DNA of 35,486 nucleotides, from NCBI GenBank assembly GCA_023450835.1, contig JAEXGM010000102.1, positions 1 through 35,486 of the forward strand. The letters run 5' to 3'. Source of the DNA: Bacillota bacterium (lineage in GTDB: Bacteria > Bacillota > Clostridia > Lachnospirales > Lachnospiraceae). Under the pieces are notes generated by a model, which was not told the origin of the DNA, did no database searches, and saw only the letters and a program-made list of their open reading frames with translations. The translations under genes were made by a program, and so were the position numbers. Shown here one piece after another: positions 32,173 to 35,486 of the stretch. The stretch's first letter is position 1; each line of letters opens with the position of its first letter.

Positions 32173-32798
32173 CCTTTGCGTCCTCCGTAAAGTAACTGCA
32201 ATAATTCTTCTATCTGAATTTTTAAATTCTCCAGAGAATCATTGTTTTGTAAAACATGTGTACTTAACTCTCTGTATTCCTCTTCTGTAAGCTGATTCGA
32301 CAGCACCTGTTTAAATTTCTCTGTATTAAAATTCCTGGAATTCCTCAGTCGTTCTTCTCTTACTTCTCTGCCAGCAGTGATATACCAGATCTCATCGCAA
32401 AACTCCTGAAGGGCAGCTTCCTTTGGAAGGGCTGTTTCCACACAGACAAAAGGATGGGAGGCTGTCTCTTTCGTTTCTTCAATCCTGTCTCTAACATATT
32501 TCATAACATAGGGATGTGTAAATGAATTAAGAATTCTTAACTTCTCTGAATTCTGATATACTTCCCTTGCGAGCCTGCTTCTGTCAATCTTCTTTTCTTC
32601 GTCCAGAATGTCCCCGCCAAAATGTTCCACTATCAGCTTATAGGATATTCCGTCTTTCTCCATAAAGTCATGGGCAATGCGGTCTGTATTCAGTAAAAGA
32701 GCCTTATAATCTTCCACCAGTATCCTGGCGGCTTCTGATTTGCCGCTTCCGATTCCGCCGGTCAGCCCGATTACCTTTACCTCATTATTTTGCTTCAT
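32166..32798 (-). CDS. coaE: Dephospho-CoA kinase
   Basis: CoaE phosphorylates dephospho-CoA, the last step of coenzyme A synthesis. The P-loop VIGLTGGIGSGKSEAARIL is at residues 8-26. TDRIAHDFM and the later FVCVETALPKEAALQEFCDEIWYI are typical. The length of about 210 aa is right. I chose the ATG at 32798, 10 nt after AGGA; the ATG at 32816 is an in-frame alternative. It overlaps the end of polA by 14 bp and the start of the FtsA-like gene by 7 bp, so the three are translated from one message. Confidence 0.94.
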   Translation of the reverse strand: MKQNNEVKVIGLTGGIGSGKSEAARILVEDYKALLLNTDRIAHDFMEKDGISYKLIVEHFGGDILDEEKKIDRSRLAREVYQNSEKLRILNSFTHPYVMKYVRDRIEETKETASHPFVCVETALPKEAALQEFCDEIWYITAGREVREERLRNSRNFNTEKFKQVLSNQLTEEEYRELSTHVLQNNDSLENLKIQIEELLQLLYGGRKGW

Positions 32799-35454
32799 AC
32801 CAGTTCGGTCCTTCATTGACGTCCACCTCTAAAGATACGAGTAAATCTGCCGCATGCTGCATTTCCTCCTGTAACAGCTTCCTTACAGTTTCTGTTTCAT
32901 CTGTTGCGGTTTCAATTAACAGTTCATCATGAATCTGTAATATGAGCCTTGAACGAAGCTTTGATGCCTTTAATTTTTCATTTACACGTATCATTGCAAT
33001 TTTTATAATATCTGCTGCCGTTCCCTGAATCGGTGAATTCATTGCCACTCTCTCACCAAAGGAGCGGGTCATAAAATTCGAAGAGGCAAGTTCCGGTATG
33101 GGCCTTTTTCTGCCGAATAAGGTAGTAACATATCCCTGGCTTTTACCCTCACTTACCAGACCATCCAGGAAGGTCTTAACTCCGGGATAGGTATCAAAAT
33201 ATCTGTTAATATATTCTTCTGCTTCTTTTCGGGATATATTCAGGCCTTGTCCCAGTCCAAAAGAGCTGATTCCATAGACAATTCCAAAGTTAACAGCCTT
33301 GGCGCTGCGTCTTTGTTCGGAGGTAACTTCTTCAAAAGGTGTGTGAAATACCAGGGAAGCTGTAATCCGGTGAATATCCTCATTCTGCTTATAGGCTTCT
33401 ATCAGCCTTTCATCTCCTGACATGTGGGCAAGAACTCTAAGCTCAATTTGGGAATAATCCGCATCCAGGAACAGATAGCCCTCTTCCGGTATGAATACCT
33501 TTCTGATTTCCCTGCCTAATTCCATACGAATAGGAATATTCTGAAGATTCGGCTCCGTACTGCTGATACGTCCCGTAGCAGCAATGGTCTGATGGAACTT
33601 TCCATGTATTCTGCCATCGGCACTGATATAGACAGCCAGGCCGTCTGCATAAGTGGACTTTAGTTTTGTTAACTGGCGGTATTCCAATATCCTGCTTACA
33701 ATAGGAGCATCGTACTGAAGCTTTTCCAGCACGTCAGCGGAGGTGGAATACCCTGTCTTTGTCTTCTTGCCGTTGGGCAGATGGAGCTTCTCAAACAGGA
33801 TAACACCTAATTGTTTCGGGGAATTGATATTAAAGACTTCTCCGGCTTCTTCAAATATTTCTTTTTCCAACCGTTCAATGCCAACTGTTAATTTATCTCC
33901 GTACTCCTTTAATTCCTCTTTGTTAACCCTTATACCTCTTTGCTCCATATCAAACAAAGTGTATACCAGGGGCATTTCAATGGTATCATAGAGAGATTCC
34001 ATTTCTTTTTGCCTTAATTCCTCCCTTATAAGAGGCATAGCCTTACCTGCTATATATGCATGATTACAGTAATAGTCAATACTTTCTTCTTTTTTGTTCT
34101 TTAAAAATTCTTTCAGAGAACCTTTCCCAAGTATCTCGCTCTGCGAAGGCAGCGTAAGCTTTAGATAATCTCTGGCAATATCATCATACTCATAGGTCGA
34201 CTGCAAAGGATTCAGCAGATATGCTCCAATCACAATATCATCAATTCCTCCGCTTAATCCTTCCGGCAAAAGGGGCAGCTGTTCCTTTAAGTGCAGGGTA
34301 GCAAAGGACTTATCGGTAGAAATAAGAGCAGCAAGTCCTGTCTTCATATCCTGTATTGTCACATTTTCCTCACTTGCCTGTTCCTGTGCGAGTATCAGCC
34401 AGGCTTTCTCTTCGTAAGAAAGCGCCAATACTGCCGTTTCTTCCTCAGCCGTCAGATAAAAGCCTACTGCAGTGCCTTTCGGTGCTTTTACTGCCCCTTC
34501 CAGGATTTCCTGTGCCTTTGTTTTTTCTTCTATCAGTTCGAATTTTGATCCTTCTTTTTCCTTTTCCTTCGTAACAGATACATTGGCACGTGAGAAGCGG
34601 TTTAAGAGACTTTTAAGCTCCAGCCTCTTAAAATAATTATAGGCATCTTCATTAAAGATGTCCTGATAACTGCAATCTTCCACCTTATAGTCAAATTCGC
34701 AGTCTGTCTTTATAGTAGCAAGGATCTTACTAAGATATGCCTGCTCCTTGTTGTTTATCATGGACTCTCTGGCTTTGTTCGGTGTTACCTCATCAATATG
34801 CTCATAGGCATTCTCAATAGAGCCAAAGGCCATTATTATTTTGGCTGCTGTTTTCTCTCCAATACCCGGAACTCCCGGTATATTATCGGAAGGGTCTCCC
34901 ATAAGGGCTTTCATGTCAATGAATTCCTTCGGCGTTACGCCATAAGTTTCCACTACATCACCGGTATTGTAATTCTCAATTTCCGTACCTCCCTTTTTGG
35001 TCTTGGGAATACGTATTTTAATATTATTGGTTGCCAATTGGAGCAAATCCCTGTCTCCGGATACCAAAGACACCTGATAGCCCTCTTTCTCCGCTCTTAC
35101 CGCCAGGGTTCCAAGAATATCATCGGCCTCATAGCCGCCTTTTTCCAAAATGGTTATCTTCATTGCTTTTAGAACTTCTTTTAATAAGGGAACCTGTCCC
35201 CTTAATTCCTCCGGCATGCCCTTCCTGGTGCCTTTATACTCCGCATACATCTCATGGCGAAAGGTCGGCTGATGTACATCAAAGGCAATGGTCAGATACT
35301 CCGGCTTTTCTTCATCCAATATCTTAAATAAGATATTAAGAAATCCTAATACCCCGTTGGTATATAACCCCTCGGAATTGGTCAGTGCCGGAAGAGCATA
35401 AAATGCTCTGTTCAATATACTATGTCCATCAATCAATACAATCTTTTTACTCAT
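32785..35454 (-). CDS. polA: DNA polymerase I
   Basis: PolA fills gaps and removes RNA primers in replication and repair. The 5'-3' exonuclease domain is at about residues 1-290, with KIVLIDGHSILNRAFYAL, GYEADDILGTL, SGDRDLLQL and PGVPGIGEKTA. The middle 3'-5' exonuclease-like domain (about 305-480) lacks the first DxE motif (GFYLTAEEE instead), so proofreading is probably absent, as in Bacillus. The polymerase domain has motif A DADYSQIELR with D666, motif B RRSAKAVNFGIVYG with K719, and motif C QIHDELL with D843. The length of 889 aa is normal. GAGG precedes the ATG. Only 32 bp of upstream sequence is in the window. Confidence 0.97.
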   Translation of the reverse strand: MSKKIVLIDGHSILNRAFYALPALTNSEGLYTNGVLGFLNILFKILDEEKPEYLTIAFDVHQPTFRHEMYAEYKGTRKGMPEELRGQVPLLKEVLKAMKITILEKGGYEADDILGTLAVRAEKEGYQVSLVSGDRDLLQLATNNIKIRIPKTKKGGTEIENYNTGDVVETYGVTPKEFIDMKALMGDPSDNIPGVPGIGEKTAAKIIMAFGSIENAYEHIDEVTPNKARESMINNKEQAYLSKILATIKTDCEFDYKVEDCSYQDIFNEDAYNYFKRLELKSLLNRFSRANVSVTKEKEKEGSKFELIEEKTKAQEILEGAVKAPKGTAVGFYLTAEEETAVLALSYEEKAWLILAQEQASEENVTIQDMKTGLAALISTDKSFATLHLKEQLPLLPEGLSGGIDDIVIGAYLLNPLQSTYEYDDIARDYLKLTLPSQSEILGKGSLKEFLKNKKEESIDYYCNHAYIAGKAMPLIREELRQKEMESLYDTIEMPLVYTLFDMEQRGIRVNKEELKEYGDKLTVGIERLEKEIFEEAGEVFNINSPKQLGVILFEKLHLPNGKKTKTGYSTSADVLEKLQYDAPIVSRILEYRQLTKLKSTYADGLAVYISADGRIHGKFHQTIAATGRISSTEPNLQNIPIRMELGREIRKVFIPEEGYLFLDADYSQIELRVLAHMSGDERLIEAYKQNEDIHRITASLVFHTPFEEVTSEQRRSAKAVNFGIVYGISSFGLGQGLNISRKEAEEYINRYFDTYPGVKTFLDGLVSEGKSQGYVTTLFGRKRPIPELASSNFMTRSFGERVAMNSPIQGTAADIIKIAMIRVNEKLKASKLRSRLILQIHDELLIETATDETETVRKLLQEEMQHAADLLVSLEVDVNEGPNWYEAK

Positions 35455-35486
35455 GGGACCTCGTTTCTATACTTTATTTTTTATAA

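Overview
The window is about 35.5 kb of core chromosome from a low-to-mid GC Gram-positive anaerobe. The best guess is a Lachnospiraceae-type Clostridia. Reasons are the RecU resolvase, the short HisG paired with HisZ, a single-domain RelQ-type alarmone synthetase, the UPF0210/UPF0237 (PFL/ACT) pair, the rimP-nusA-ylxR-ylxQ-infB-rbfA-nrnA-truB-ribF order, and strong AGGAGG-type ribosome binding sites. The genus cannot be fixed from sequence alone. All 31 recognised protein genes lie on the minus strand, so transcription runs from right (polA) to left (ribF). I found no tRNA, rRNA, CRISPR array, transposase or phage gene.

Right to left: polA, coaE and a long FtsA-like actin-fold protein form an overlapping cluster. 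Next come a WalJ/YycJ-type metallo-beta-lactamase-fold gene with its own promoter and the ACT/PFL pair of unknown function. Then follow a peptidase (pepD-like) overlapping a CapA-family gene, an LCP-family ligase and a membrane-anchored M23 peptidase; these last three are cell-envelope genes. After that are an alarmone synthetase, three RNA-modification genes (RsmB/RsmF-type methyltransferase, RsuA and RluA pseudouridine synthases) with a HAD phosphatase among them, and recU.

The next block is a histidine operon, hisZ-hisG-hisD-hisB-hisIE, driven by a near-perfect sigma-A promoter with a long structured leader. hisC, hisH, hisA and hisF are not in the window. HisIE carries an unusual N-terminal HisF-like domain that appears to have lost both catalytic aspartates. 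A small VOC-family gene then sits alone between palindromic repeat elements. The leftmost 9 kb is the conserved translation/transcription operon from rimP to ribF, with its own promoter and a leader hairpin.

The non-ordinary content is mostly between genes. Two related MITE-like palindromes (about 231 and 77 bp) flank the VOC gene. A separate 103-bp palindrome holds five TAACAT half-sites. A 90-bp inverted repeat overlaps the rluA-type stop codon, and a 62-bp tandem repeat begins inside the HAD stop region. Several hairpins sit just upstream of ribosome binding sites. Among proteins, the oddest are the HisF-like/HisIE fusion, the FtsA-like protein with a C-terminal half of repeated beta-grasp-like segments, and IF-2 with a long repetitive N-terminal linker. 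I saw no clearly new defence or mobile system.
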